Made by a program: the position numbers and the translations under genes. Below, in pieces: positions 1-10,459 of a stretch of DNA of 35,203 nucleotides (position 1 is the first letter of the stretch; each line of letters opens with the position of its first letter). The notes below the pieces were generated by a model. It had not been told where the DNA came from and ran no database searches. It was given only the letters and a program-made list of their open reading frames with translations. The stretch comes from Haplomitrium mnioides (taxonomy: Eukaryota > Marchantiophyta > Haplomitriopsida > Calobryales): contig JBNGIS010016334.1 in NCBI GenBank assembly GCA_049999725.1, positions 1 through 35,203 of the forward strand, in the 5' to 3' direction.

Positions 1-210
1 AAGTTTTCTTTCTAAATAAAATATTTGAAATATAAACTAAATGGAAAATATGCATTTTTTGTTCATAAAAAACAAATTTTTTTTTCGAAAAGAAGATTTT
101 AGTCTTAAATTTGATGTTTTTGAATGCCAAATCTTCAAAAAAAAAAAAATTTCGACTGCCAAGTGAAACAGGAACTCAATAGCGATTCTTGGTTCAAAGT
201 AGCGGCTGTT
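1..210 (+). repeat. Left arm of window-spanning inverted repeat (TIR candidate)
   Basis: This stretch is the reverse complement of 34696-34897. By eye there are about 11 substitutions and a few homopolymer indels over roughly 205 bp, so about 94% identity outside indels. It is AT-rich, with long A and T runs, and ends inside with the motif GGTTCAAAGTAGCGGCTGTT. A related short word, ATAGCGATTC (AGTAGCGGTT in the right arm), lies just before it. The arm starts at base 1, so its outer end and any target duplication are not visible. It could be the terminus of a large DNA transposon, or simply an interspersed repeat present twice in opposite orientation. Confidence 0.8.
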
Positions 211-740
211 CTTTCTCTAAACCTCTACCAAACATATACAACAAATAGTTAATATTGGTTCAAACTGCTCAATTGAACATTACAAAATAGAATAACATCA
301 CAATAACCATACACACTATTAAGGGTTACAAAGAGTTTTCTTCATAACACTTTGCGATTCTTTGAGGTTGATTCTTGATTGAGCATCTTTTCTCCACTTG
401 ATCTTCTTCTTCACAATTTCTACTTTATCATTCCATCCTCATATTTCTTCAAGCACATAAGTTTGCCTAACTCAACATTCATATTTTTTGTTGAATCTTG
501 TTTTTACTTTTATCTGATTGTCTCATGAATAGCATTGCAATTGCGCTCCATGTTTTTTTAGCCTTTTGAGTAATCTCTAGTATCAATTACTCTACAATTG
601 TCAGTTTGATATTGATCATTCTCAACACTTCTACCCGATCTTTCCACATCCTTGTTTATATCTTTCCACCATTACCTCTAGAATTGACACCATATTTCTT
701 CCTCTCACCCCAACTAAAGCAAGATGCAGCTTTGAAACAC
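211..740. other. AT-rich stretch, no gene recognised
   Basis: I see no coding frame, RNA gene or clear repeat here. A small open frame from 606 runs into the GA microsatellite and owes most of its length to that repeat and to the gap, so it is not called a gene. Confidence 0.5.
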
Positions 741-747
741 AAAGAGA

Positions 748-794
<47 letters not shown>

Positions 795-894
795 NNNNNN
801 NNNNNNNNNNNNNNNNNNNNNNNNNNNNNNNNNNNNNNNNNNNNNNNNNNNNNNNNNNNNNNNNNNNNNNNNNNNNNNNNNNNNNNNNNNNNNN

Positions 895-934
<40 letters not shown>
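741..934. repeat. (GA)n microsatellite with assembly gap
   Basis: Near-perfect GA dinucleotides run from about 741 to 794 and again from 895 to 934. The 100 Ns between them (795-894) are probably a placeholder for unresolved GA repeat. A short GT run follows at 938-948. The tract directly abuts the TGTCAG end of the LTR relative that starts at 946. Confidence 0.95.
795..894. other. Assembly gap (100 N)
   Basis: One hundred Ns lie inside the GA microsatellite. The round length suggests a gap of unknown true size. Confidence 0.99.
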
Positions 935-937
<3 letters not shown>

Positions 938-949
938 TGTGTGTGTGTC

Positions 950-1028
950 AGCTCCGCGGTCAGAGCCTTAGCTCTTTTACGACGGAGTTAGCCCCGCGGT
1001 CGGAGCCTTAGCTCTTTTATGACGGAGT
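950..1028. repeat. 40-bp tandem duplication at LTR edge
   Basis: Two direct copies of about 40 bp. Each holds CCGCGGTC, then GAGCCTTAGCTCTTTTA and GACGGAGT. They lie just inside the TGTCAG end of the LTR relative. The core GAGCCTTAGCTC is itself close to palindromic. Confidence 0.9.
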
Positions 1029-2934
1029 TTCTTTCGATTAAGGGTTGACTTAGTGTTTCGGGACCTTTTATGGGAGGGGCTTTGCACCGAATGGACCCCA
1101 ACTTCTGCTTACCAGACAAGGAAGACTGCACAACACCTCCAATGCCCACATATGCTGGTCACACCCCTTCTTCAGGCCTTAACCTTGAAAGGTGCCACTT
1201 GGAAGACAAGGGATGATGGGACCAAGCATCTGATTCTTGGCTGCAATGGTCTCTTTGGAAGCCTTGGTTGATTCATGGTTGCCGTACGATCTTGGCCACT
1301 AGCCCACGATTGCCTCAACAACCCACCTGCTCATACACATCCATTTCCTCAAACCACCCATAGAGAGCAAATGGTAGAATACAATTTAAAATTTATGTAG
1401 AAATTTAGAATTTCAACATTTTAGAAGTTTAAGATTTCACAAAAAGAAGCAAGTCCCAGTATCCAAATAGCACAATTACAATGTGGGTAGTCTTGACTTC
1501 CCCTGTCCAGGGCGTCCTCAGAATTGGACAAATAAAATACATGCCTTCTACAACTAAGACTATCACAGAACTACAAACAGAACACAATTCTAAACAACAC
1601 ACGTAAATAGAAAAGCATTGGTACTCGTACATTACCCTGCCGACAATACAATCTTCTTCCCCCTCTCAAGAACCAATCAATCCTTCTTTAGCTCCCATCA
1701 GCCACTTCAGTTCTCCACCGATCCTTCAACCACCCAACCTCAGTCAGATAGTTTTTCAACTTCCCTCGTGAGAAGCCCTGAATTTACTTCCTCAGGCTTG
1801 GAAGAGGATTTCTTTAACTTCCACCTCTGGAAGACAGTCCCCACGACTGTTGGCCACCCACTCCACCTTGAGCTTTGATTGGATATTCTATGCAGCGCGC
1901 AAGCACTAACACATCCACTCCTCTCTTTGGCTCCACATGAGAATTATGATCATAAACGCCTCCAAGCGCCCCTAGGATTGATGCTCCTGCACAGACGAAG
2001 CTAAGACGACCCCAAGACCCCCCTTGGCAACCTCCCACAAATTCAAGCCGACAGACTCCCTTCAAATTCACATGGCGATCCACCTCCAAATGCTTGGTCC
2101 ACCTGCAACGATGAGTCCACCTGGATTACTTGAGACTCTAGAGCCTCCATGCTAAGCGATTCTCAGTGCCTCTCCAATCCACCTCCGCTGGTCTCCTTGC
2201 ACAAGTCCACTCCCCACACGTGAATCTTGGCTGGAATCTCTCCTCTCTCCCTCGCTGCCTCTTCCTCTCGAGTTTGGTCTCCCACCCTCAATTTTGCATG
2301 AACAACAACCCCCTCAATCTGGCAGCGATCTTAGCTATACCCCCCATGCAACGTGTGTCACTCCCAAACGATTTCTTGTTTCTTGAGAAGTTGACACCTG
2401 TCTGTCAGCCCGCGTCTAACGGTATCAATTGAAGCATTCAGGATTGGGAAAGGAAGATTTTTGGAGAACTCTTGGCTGAACCCTGCCTTCGATTTGTAGT
2501 GCTTTCCTTTACAGATTTGTGATCAAGATCGCCTCACCGTTGGACGCCTCAGCAATCCCGTCGCAATCCTGGTTCGATTCCTTTGAAGCATCAGTTCGAG
2601 CGCAGACCCGAAGTAGTTGTCAAGGAGGTCTTTCCGTAGAGAAATCAGAAGAGATTTACTGGGAGAGGATAGGATTCGTAGGTCGACCTAGTAGATTGGC
2701 CAACCGTCGCATCTCACGAGATGATTCCTAATTTTTCCTTGATTTTCCTTGTTGCCATGCCTCCGCAATCACCCGCAAGCTGCCATGCTTTCGCAAGAGC
2801 TCACGGACCCTCGCTGGCCGCCATGTGTCCGCAAACTCCCTTGGAACCCCGCCGTTGCTCTTTGGAACTTCATCGTCGCCCTCGGAACACCACAGGTCAC
2901 CACGTGTCCTGCCTTCCACGTCATTCGCATAGCG

Positions 2935-3310
2935 CCATCCGACGCGCCCCGCAAAGGGGTAGGCGGACCGTTGCATTGACCGGATTCCGCAGTTGACTTG
3001 TCGCTGACCCGCAAGACCCCTCAGACCACCTCTGATCGCCACATCATCCGATACAACGTCATCCGACGCCGCCCCGCAAAGGGGTAGGTGGACCGTCGCA
3101 TTGACTAGATTCCGCAGTTGACTTGTCGCTGACCCGCAAAACCCCTCGGACCACCTCCGGTCGCCACGTCATCCGATACTGCGCTATCCGATGCCGCCTC
3201 GCAAAGGGGTAGGCAGACCGACGCATTGACCAAACTCCGAAGTTGACCCGTTGCTGACCCGCAAGAACCCTCGGATCACTGCTGAACGCCATGTCATCCG
3301 TCAAACAATT
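2935..3310. repeat. 125-bp minisatellite, three units
   Basis: Three tandem units with period about 124-125 bp. The marker GCAAAGGGGTAGG occurs near 2951, 3076 and 3201, each followed by GGACCG or GACCGACGCATTGAC and later GTTGAC...GCTGACCCGCAA. The marker segment CCCCGCAAAGGGG can fold as a 4-bp GC stem. A single related unit lies at about 28830-28905 in the large LTR, and reversed units lie at about 33205 and 33375. Confidence 0.9.
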
Positions 3311-3529
3311 CACTCGCCGAGTAAGAACGGTACCATTTGTCGCCGCTTTGGAACCCGCTCACAATAAGAATTGAGGCTTCCTTCGTTTAACTCTTTCCTT
3401 CGCTTGATATAAGAACTATGAAAGACTCCCTATGGATCCCCTTTGAACTTTCAGCGCACCCTGCCAAACTTTCGTCCTTGCCAATGTTGGAACTGCAATA
3501 GATCACCCTTTCGGCTGCTGGTCACTTGC

Positions 3530-3735
3530 TTCTTCTTCTGGCCGGATCGTCGCTTCATCGCCTTTTCGATATTTCTTGATCTTCCTCTAGCCATATTGTC
3601 GATGAATCACCTTTTCGCTATCTTGATCTTCCCTTGGCCGGAACTTCGTTTGATCACTTTTTCAGTCCTCTTTGATCTTGTTCTGGCCGGATCGTCGCCT
3701 GATCACCTTTTCGGCACTCCTCGCTCTTCTTCTTG
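3530..3735. repeat. About 52-bp minisatellite inside LTR relative
   Basis: About four diverged units. Each holds a CTGGCCGGATCGTCG-like block, then GATCACCTTTTCGG-like and TTGATCTTC blocks. On the opposite strand this matches the 49-bp array at 32510-32960, so the two LTR fragments carry the same minisatellite family in opposite orientations. Confidence 0.75.
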
Positions 3736-3904
3736 TCAAACCTTCGCTATATCGCTGATTCGCAATCCCCTCGTGATAAGAATGATGCACGCCGCAGATT
3801 CCCGTTGAACTTTCAGACCTTACTCTGTCGAACTTTCCCCGCTTTGTCAGATCAATGATACAGTGTCATTTCACCCTTCATTCCTTGGTCTCCGTTTTGG
3901 CTTC

Positions 3905-4400
3905 CTGTCGGATCCACGTTAAGTGGGCTCCCCACGTAGGGTGGTTGATTGGAACCCAGTTAATAAGGGCTCCCTACTTAGGAAGGCTAATCGGAACCCG
4001 TTTACCCGGGGCTTCCCCATTTTCCGCTAAGGCCCGCGGACTCCCTAGGACTGCCACGTGTCCTTGAATCCGTAGCTATGATCCGTTGCCGCTTCGCCCT
4101 TCCCGCTTAGCCTCGCAGTTGCCTTGAGAAATCCTCCATGCCACCAGAATAGTGACAAGTCTTCGCTTTGTCAATCGCCGCTTCGCTCTTCCGCTTAGCC
4201 TTTAAGGAACCCTCCATGTCGCCGAAATAGTGACAAGTCACCTCTTTGTTTGGTCACTGCTTTGCTTATCCCTATTTCACCATCACTTCGGACCCGTCGG
4301 ACCTTCCTTCACGAATCCCTATTAAGTGGGGAACCCACATAGGGAGGCTGATTGGATCTCCCTTAACTGAGGATCCCCATGTATGGAGACTTGATCCCGT
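3905..4400. repeat. Dispersed AAGTGGG...GGAACCC repeats inside LTR relative
   Basis: Several 40-50-bp segments carry AAGTGGGCTCCCCAC followed by AGG, TGATTGGAACCC or close variants (about 3917, 3960, 4322, 4365). The same segment appears in both large LTRs (23260-23350 and 23640-23720; 29270-29350 and 29660-29730) and reversed near 32350-32410. It is a sub-repeat of this LTR family, not a separate element. Confidence 0.7.
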
Positions 4401-5185
4401 CGAACACTTCGGACCCGCAGGAGCTGCCACGTCCTTCGTCGGATTCCTCGGAGTGCGGTAGGCTGCCACATTTCCGCAGCGCTCCACAGACTCCTCGGGA
4501 CTACGGCCGACGGTTAACTTCTAGAAGGTCATTCCTCCTTGTTTCTGCTTTATTCTCTTCGATTCAAATTGCACTATGATCGCCTCGATCTCTTCTCTCT
4601 ATCAAGGTGTTGCACGCCACGAATGGTTGCGAATTGAGGATGCAGTGATCCAAACTGTTGGCTCCTCCGTTCTGCATCCCGACTTTTACCCCCTTGCCTT
4701 CATCTCCCATACTCCTCCTGTGGATTCCTCCTCGATTGTGGCTGGCTCCTTTCTTCTTATCTCCTTCTCACATTGGCTTGATTCTTCTTGCTCCCCTTTG
4801 TCAGCCCTACCTCTGTCCTATTGCTGCAAGTTCCTTTGATCCCCATGCTAGCCTTCCTACCTGACTCCTTTGGATTCCACAGGGCTCTCCCATGCACTAC
4901 AGGCTTCATGACCTCCATAGGGAAAGGCAAAAAAGAAAGGAATAAAACACCATAATAAACCAGACACCCAGTAAAAATAAATGAATTACAAGTTGTTACT
5001 TTGCTGACCTTGTACGTCTCTTGTAAATTGTTGGTGGATGGATCTCTATGCTTCATTTTGTTGAAGCAAAACTTCTTTGGGGATGCTTTGAATGGAGTGA
5101 TCCCCCTCTTCTGACTGCATAAGTAGACCATTATGGGCTCTGCGCCCCTCACAAATCATTGAAACCTAGACCAAAAAACCCATGC

Positions 5186-5361
5186 TTAATTTTTCACCTT
5201 CACCTTGGAAAGGTAAAGTTGATGATCTATGTCTTTGATAGTCACACAACAAACTAGCCATTTGTTGGCTAATTTGTAGGGATTAAGTGTCTTCAAAACA
5301 TTGGCATAACGATGAAGCTTCTTTTGTGCTAGTTTTGGAGTAGTGGCATGAGATGCCATAT
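5186..5361 (-). CDS. Small unrecognised open frame (MASHATTP start)
   Basis: An ATG near 5361 on the minus strand opens a frame of about 57 residues ending in TAA near 5186. Its composition looks protein-like: MASHATTPKLAQKKLHRYAN at the start, then a mixed segment ending with charged KVKVKN. The frame is open upstream to about 5527, but that extension is hydrophobic and AT-driven, so I prefer the inner ATG. No family is recognised. Another minus frame (4757-5152) lies downstream and could be a later exon or chance. The frame is divergent from the TATA-led plus-strand frame at 5957. It may be a decayed element gene. Confidence 0.25.
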
Positions 5362-5743
5362 TCTCTAATGTAGAAATGAGTGAAAAAAGAAGAGTGAAAA
5401 TATACGAAAAAAAGTTTACAAAAATTGGAAGGCAAAAATAGGCCAAATAAGATGAAATGTCAAAACTAGACATGACAAAAGACATAAACTTGAAAGTGAC
5501 TTTGCCACAATGGAAAGAAACTTTCAATTGTTGCTCATTTTATACCTCAATTTCAAAAAGTGCATTTTCCCGCCAAAAAATGATTTGCAAAGCTTTTAAC
5601 ACATAGGTTTGCATGGTAGAAAAAACAATTAATATGTAAAGTATTGCTTGTTTTCATCTTTTCAAATTTTGTTATCTATTTCCTTCACAAAATTTTCACT
5701 ATTTTGTCATTTTGTGGATTTTCTCCAAAAATCCATATTTTGA

Positions 5744-5752
5744 GTATATAAT
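5744..5752 (+). promoter_or_regulatory. TATA box candidate for the 5957 frame
   Basis: The sequence GAGTATATAATAGTC gives a near-consensus plant TATA box about 205 bases upstream of the ATG at 5957. It is followed by a long AT-rich leader. The position is plausible for transcription, but no expression evidence exists here. Confidence 0.3.
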
Positions 5753-5956
5753 AGTCAACCAAGAATATTTGTTTCAATACTTCCTTCACTTTTTTTTCAT
5801 TATTGTTTTTAAATAGCAAGAGTGTTTAGAGGCAAGAAGTGATTAGAATTTCAAGATTCATGTTCCTAAAAAAGTGTTACTTTTGACAAACAAGTGAAGA
5901 TTATTTCAAATCGTTGTTTTGAGGAGGGAAGTGTGGGAGTACCTTAAACATCAAGT

Positions 5957-6319
5957 GTGATGCAAGTATTTTGGGAAAAAAACATGGCAGTTAACAAACA
6001 AGATATATCAACAGAGGAAGATCGAGTGAGTGAACGTTATGTGCATATAGGATTAAGAAGTGAACCATATATGCGCATAGGATTAAAGAGTGAACCCAAT
6101 GCATGGATGGGATCAAGGAGTGAACTCAATACGTGCATAGGATCTAAGGCTCAACCTTTTGAACGCATTGGATCTTTCTTGCTAGTCAAGCAATCAAAGT
6201 TTACTTATTTTGGTGATTACTCCAACAAGTCAACAGATAGACTTTCAAGTTACAATCTCAAGAAGGTTGTGGAGCTTTTTCATCACCATCAAATGACGAC
6301 AACGATGTTCAAGATCTAA
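5957..6319 (+). CDS. Unrecognised 120-residue frame with tandem 10-residue repeats
   Basis: The frame starts at ATG 5957. Residues about 27-72 consist of four and a half tandem 10-residue units, written YVHIGLRSEP, YMRIGLKSEP, NAWMGSRSEL, NTCIGSKAQP, then FERIGS. The DNA repeat period is 30 bp. The consensus is roughly x-x-x-I-G-x-[KR]-[ST]-E-P. The rest (FTYFGDYSNKSTDRLSSYNL onward) is non-repetitive and polar, with no signal peptide or membrane segment. A second ATG at 5984 (MAVNKQ) is an alternative start. I recognise no family. It may be a short protein of a mobile element or the surviving exon of a larger gene, with a TATA box candidate about 205 bases upstream. Confidence 0.35.
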   Translation: MMQVFWEKNMAVNKQDISTEEDRVSERYVHIGLRSEPYMRIGLKSEPNAWMGSRSELNTCIGSKAQPFERIGSFLLVKQSKFTYFGDYSNKSTDRLSSYNLKKVVELFHHHQMTTTMFKI

Positions 6320-6699
6320 ATCTATTTTGCTCAAAAGACAAAAAGCATAGAATCATATGACTGTTTCAATTTTGGAGGTTATACTCTATCACTATTGGCA
6401 CCACTCAAACAACGAGTGAATTCTAAACAAGTTGGACCTTTGAGTAAGAATTATTTCGGTATATGTTTCAATTTTATGAAAAATCACATTCAATAGTTAT
6501 GAAATTGACGTAGCATTTGGACTATTCTGATATATGTTTCAATTTTTTGGCTTCAAAATGTAGTCAATGAAAAATTAAAGGTTTTTTGTTAAAATAAACC
6601 ATAATTTATATACTTTTTATTGATTTCGACATTTCTAATATTTCATAAAACGAAGAATATTATTCAATTTTGTATAATAAAATTGCTTCTTATTCTATC
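6320..6699. other. AT-rich stretch, no gene recognised
   Basis: Only AT-rich DNA is seen, with a local word, ATATGTTTCAATTTT, present twice (about 6462 and 6532). No coding remnant was recognised. Confidence 0.5.
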
Positions 6700-6873
6700 A
6701 AGCTTGTTAAAATGGAAAAAATAAAGCACAGAAGCTCATGTAGTTTTTGTTTTTGAAAAGTATCCTCGTTTTCTCTATTTTTTTTAGCTTGAAAACGACA
6801 TTTTTTTTGAAAAAAAAAGAAGTTCCTCTTTTGAGTAGCCTATTCTTGGTTCAAAGTGGTGGCTATTGCACTT
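6700..6873 (+). repeat. Degenerate copy of the left inverted-repeat arm
   Basis: The inner end reads TATTCTTGGTTCAAAGTGGT, which matches the left arm's ATTCTTGGTTCAAAGTAGCGG closely. Before it come the same kinds of A- and T-runs and AAAATGGAAAA. Outside the last 25 bases the alignment is loose, so the boundaries are approximate. The orientation equals that of the left arm at 1-210. It overlaps the 3' end of the copia gag remnant. Confidence 0.45.
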
Positions 6874-7485
6874 GCAAATCTGGCTCTTCTATTTGAATTT
6901 CTTGTGGTATTTGCAACCATAAAGTAATGTGTTTTAGAGGGATGTGATATAGGCAAAGTGCTTGGTGGTCTTGCTTTTGTGTTCTTCAATAGCATCTCTT
7001 GACACTTTTTAGCAAAAACCATATGAGCTATCAGTTTTGAATATCTTGTAAATCTCATATATTTGTATTGTGATGACATAATCATAGAAGTAGGATTGAA
7101 AGTAGGTAGAGTTTTCACTTTTTTTTCATCATCATCTAGTGGTTGTCTATAAAATGTAAGTTAGAACATGATTCTAAAGAGTTCACTATTGTATTTTGCA
7201 ATTAACTCAGCTATGATTGGCTTTTGGCAAGTGTGTCATCTTGAAATGGTCAAACCTATCTTTGAAGTTGTCCCAAAGAATTTTGGGACTACTCTCATTA
7301 AGGTATTGGGTTTTGAGAGGATCAATAAAGTAATGCTCTAGAAAAACTAATGCTTGAGCTTTTTATTGGGCAAGTATTCCACTATCAATTAGGATTGTAG
7401 TCTCTAATCCTTTAGAGACCAAGTGAGCTGCTACATCCATTGATCAAGAGAGGCAATTTTCTCCATCTATGGTCAATGGTTTAAA
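6840..7485 (-). pseudogene. Decayed Ty1/copia gag (UBN2-type) fragment
   Basis: Read on the minus strand in two frames, this follows the order of the UBN2-type gag of plant Ty1/copia elements. First comes a LTIDGENCLS segment near 7480-7450, then HLVSKGLETTI. Next is ALVFLEHYFIDPLKTQYLNE with PKILWDNFKDRFDHF (about 7350-7255), the family's typical leucine-rich block with a LW-LKERFDH-like motif. After a frameshift comes FNPTSMIMSSQY, FTRYSKLIAHMVFAKK and LLKNTKARPPST (about 7110-6930). In-frame stops and at least one frameshift make it non-functional. The nucleocapsid knuckle and all pol domains are absent. The remnant ends at 6840, within the degenerate inverted-repeat copy, so it may have been cut by or captured into another element. 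Confidence 0.75.
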
Positions 7486-7489
7486 GAAT

Positions 7490-8490
7490 AAATTTTCTAT
7501 GGGTTTATTATAATGCAAAGTTCAAAAGGTTTAACACATAATTTCTAAAATTATGGGTACTTGAATACAGAGAAATCTTATTTTGTTTTGTTTCTGAAAG
7601 ATGAACTTATCTATATTATTTGCTCAATATTGAATATAGTTCAAATTTGCTATGGGTATTGAGTTCTATGGTTTGGTTGATGTAGGCAAGGTATGAATTG
7701 TTTATTGCTACAAATTAGCATTGATTCAATAGCCTTCAATCAACAACTGCATATTTGAGAAGTCTTAGCAATATAAATCTCATACAAAGTCACTAAATAA
7801 AGTCCAACTAGTATTTTCTTTAAACTTATTATTTTATGTTAAAATTTTCAATAAGAAGGAATGGACTGTCAAGCGTTCAAAAGTTTTTGAGCTGTCTCCA
7901 CTTTTCAAACTTTTAGAAAATTTTTGAAGTTTCTCCAGTTTTGAACTTTCGGTAGGTTGTCATACTTTCACCGATTTTCAAACTTTCAGCAACATCACTT
8001 CATTCACAATGGCCATTGGAAAAAAATTTCAAAAATCCTCCATCAATTTCTTAAATTGTAGCAAATTGATGAATGAAGTACAATTCTCTATTGTGTTTTT
8101 CAACATTTTGCTCTTATTTTTTGTTTTCTATAAATCAAGCAACTCATGATTATGTGATTTGAGTTTTAGGCTCTTGGTGAATTTGTTTCATATTCTTTGT
8201 AGTGTAGGGTGAGGAGGTTTTCAAATGGAAAAAAAATCAAAAAATGTCTTTCCAAGCTGATTGCTAAGAGAAAAAACAACAAAATGGAGCAAAAGAAATG
8301 AAAAATATTTGAAAACTTGCTCAATTGAGCATTGAGAGCTGAATGGAAGGAATCAAATGTCAATTTATTTCTCTAGGGATGAGAGACAAACTTCTATAGA
8401 TCTTAAGTCAGCCATCGGAAAAAAATGTCTTAAAGAGTGCATCGAAGAGTAAATCATATCAATTTTGTTAAATCACAATCAAATTTTGTA
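7490..8490. other. AT-rich stretch, no gene recognised
   Basis: No coding remnant or copia PBS/LTR was found upstream of the gag fragment. A local repeated word related to TTTTCAAACTTTCAG recurs several times between 7870 and 7990. Nothing else stands out. Confidence 0.45.
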
Positions 8491-8495
8491 CCGTA

Positions 8496-9540
8496 TTGGA
8501 CTACAGAAGGGTCATTGTCATGTTAACAATGAAGAAGAGTGGTTTAGCGGCCATCGAAAGTCTTGAAGTTCATTCCAAGAGCAAAGTCTACCATTATGCC
8601 AAGAGGAAGACAAGGTACACGCATTTAACGTCACAAATTAGAGAGAAAGAAATTATTCTTTGCGTTAGTCAAAGAATAACAAGATCTAGAGACCAAGAAT
8701 TGCAAGAAGGAGATGGCACTAGAAAGCAGGGAAGGGATTTCTATGGCGCACTTTGGCCCCATCAAGGTGTTTCATCTTTCGAAGATCTCATATGATCTCA
8801 AGAAGTGCCTTCAGCAGAGAGGCTTATGGAAGTTTGTTGGGCAAACATAGGATCATGATTTGGGGGCTCTGATCCAAATAGAGAAGATAGGACATAATGA
8901 TATTTTGGACGGAGAGGTAATGTTCATAATGAAGAAGATGTCATTATATTTCTCCACCAAAGCAATTAAAAAAAAAATACGGGTTGCTAGAAGAAAACTC
9001 TCTTGAAACAAATACTCAAGGGTGATAAGCACTTGGCATATATGGTGCCAAGGCAAAGTATCACTAATGACAGGTTCAAGATTCAAGAGGTAGTTGACCT
9101 CCTACTTCAAGAGGTCATGCAAATCTTTGCATGGACTTTTTTTTAGCCTAAGTTTAGATACATCACGAAGATATGGATGATCTTATTGATTAATGTGTGG
9201 AGAGGGCTAACCAAAGGGATAGCTGAATTCATAAAGCAAAAATCACCACATACTTTGAATAGTCTCTGAGCAAGAACCCGATGATCTTGTTTGGGCCTTT
9301 TGTCCTTTATCAATTGGAAATCTATGGTGTTTGTAATGAGAAAGAGAAGTGGCTACTTTAATGAGAGAGAAGGGCCACATTCGAGGAGACCACTTAGACC
9401 AAAGAGGTGCCAAGAAAAAGGGGATCGTAAACCGTGAAAAATGCTATCCACTGAAGCAAGCAGAAATAAGAGCTATTAAACAACCATATCTAAAGTGTGA
9501 GAGCATCGTTCTTGATAAAAGGTCAAAAACTGCTTGAAGG
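8496..9540 (+). pseudogene. Decayed coding-like DNA, probably element-derived
   Basis: Frames with protein-like composition occur in pieces on the plus strand. One runs 8496-8795 (MDYRRVIVMLTMKKSG start, rich in charged residues). Another, near 9190-9260, reads VWRGLTKGIAEFIKQKSPHT, a form resembling gag segments of plant retrotransposons. A third lies at 9349-9537. Stops and frame changes separate them. It precedes the LTR-like sequence that begins near 9560. The assignment to a retrotransposon gag rests on one short segment and the context only. Confidence 0.25.
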
Positions 9541-9949
9541 AGTTCCCATCTGAGCAGTGGAGTGAGAGGGAAGTAGTAAAGCTTCAGTTTTGTGTGTAAT
9601 GAGTGCAAAGTGTAAAAATATGTAAATAAGTATTGGTGAGGAAATTTTGGGATGTAGTTGGAAAGGAGAGAAGGCTAGGTAACGAGGAAGTTGATTTCTT
9701 TTTCAAGGAAGAAGAAGAAAAAGGAAAAATATATTTTTGTTGTAAAACTAGTCTAGGAGTTGAGGGCCAACCAACCCCTATCAAGCTACATGTGTGTTGA
9801 TGGACATCTTGCCCAAGAGCTGGTGGAAGTGCATTGGAGGACAAGTTGCCCTGTTGTGCCCTGATTTAGATCTGTCCAGGGGCAGGAAAATAAGCGGTGG
9901 CCTTACACCCATGTGGAGCTGCCTCTTGAAGTTAAGTATGTGCGAATTG

Positions 9950-9958
9950 GTTATATAA
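9950..9958 (+). promoter_or_regulatory. LTR TATA box
   Basis: GTTATATAAGG lies downstream of the conserved GGTGGCCTTACACCC block and upstream of AACACTTATGGGATAA. The two large LTRs have the same arrangement on the minus strand (near 30521-30530 and 24506-24514). This conservation across diverged copies supports it as the core promoter of the family. Confidence 0.5.
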
Positions 9959-10449
9959 GGCTCCTGAGTTATGAGAGAACACTTATGGGATAAAAGGGTA
10001 GGTCTCAGCTGCGACCAATCAGGAAGAAGCTATGATCCGCGGACGAGCAATCGACTGTGGTGTTGGAGGGATTGATATGAAGGAAAGAATTTCTTCTCTG
10101 CGAGGCGGTGTTGAATTGCTTGGTGTGTCGATGAAGTGTGAATGATTCGAATAACAATGCGATCACGTTGTGCGCTCGAAGAGGATGCTACAAAGTGAAG
10201 GCTGCAGACTGCGTTGAAAGCCTGCGGAATATGAAATGTGATAAGGAAGAAAGCAATCAACCTGTGGGATAATGAGATATGTGCTAGGGAGCGATGTGAT
10301 GAGAAGAGAAACGCCGGATGGTTAGAAATGTGGAAGCAAAGCTCATGCGATGGAGAAGAAGGTCATGTCTTGGCAGTGAAAGAAGAACTTCAAATATGAA
10401 TCCAAGGGGATATCTCTACGAAGAAGAATTCAAGTAGCGATGAAGGAGC

Positions 10450-10459
10450 NNNNNNNNNN
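10450..10459. other. Assembly gap (10 N)
   Basis: Ten Ns lie inside the plus-strand LTR relative. Confidence 0.99.

Larger units (their letters stand above)
946..4880 (-). mobile_element. Diverged giant LTR (relative of the 21218-30837 element), truncated
   Basis: The stretch opens with TGTCAGCTCC, like the TGTCAGCCCC edge of the large LTRs, and follows them in the same order. The shared block AGGGTTGACTT...TTTTATG is near 1043-1075. A close match (TTTTTCAACTTCC, GAGAAGCCCTGAATTTACTTCCTC, then AACTTCCACCTCTGGAAGACAG) lies at about 1750-1840, and the bioassay-like order continues through CCTGCACAGAC near 1985 and the TCCACCTCC block near 2180. In transcription sense it is on the minus strand. 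The promoter-proximal U3 end (TATA block and the GGCCACCGCACTCC segment) is missing, so the right edge near 4880 is a truncation estimate. No PBS or internal region is seen beside it. Open frames inside are short and antisense to minisatellite units; I call none. Confidence 0.7.

Noticed and set aside
185-205. GGTTCAAAGT word resembling a Pol III B box, hinting at a SINE
   Set aside because: It lacks the following conserved CC of a B box, and no A box lies at the proper distance. The word belongs to the inverted-repeat arm.
1053-1271. 72-codon plus-strand frame with plausible composition
   Set aside because: It lies inside the LTR relative and its start aligns with non-coding LTR sequence of the large element.
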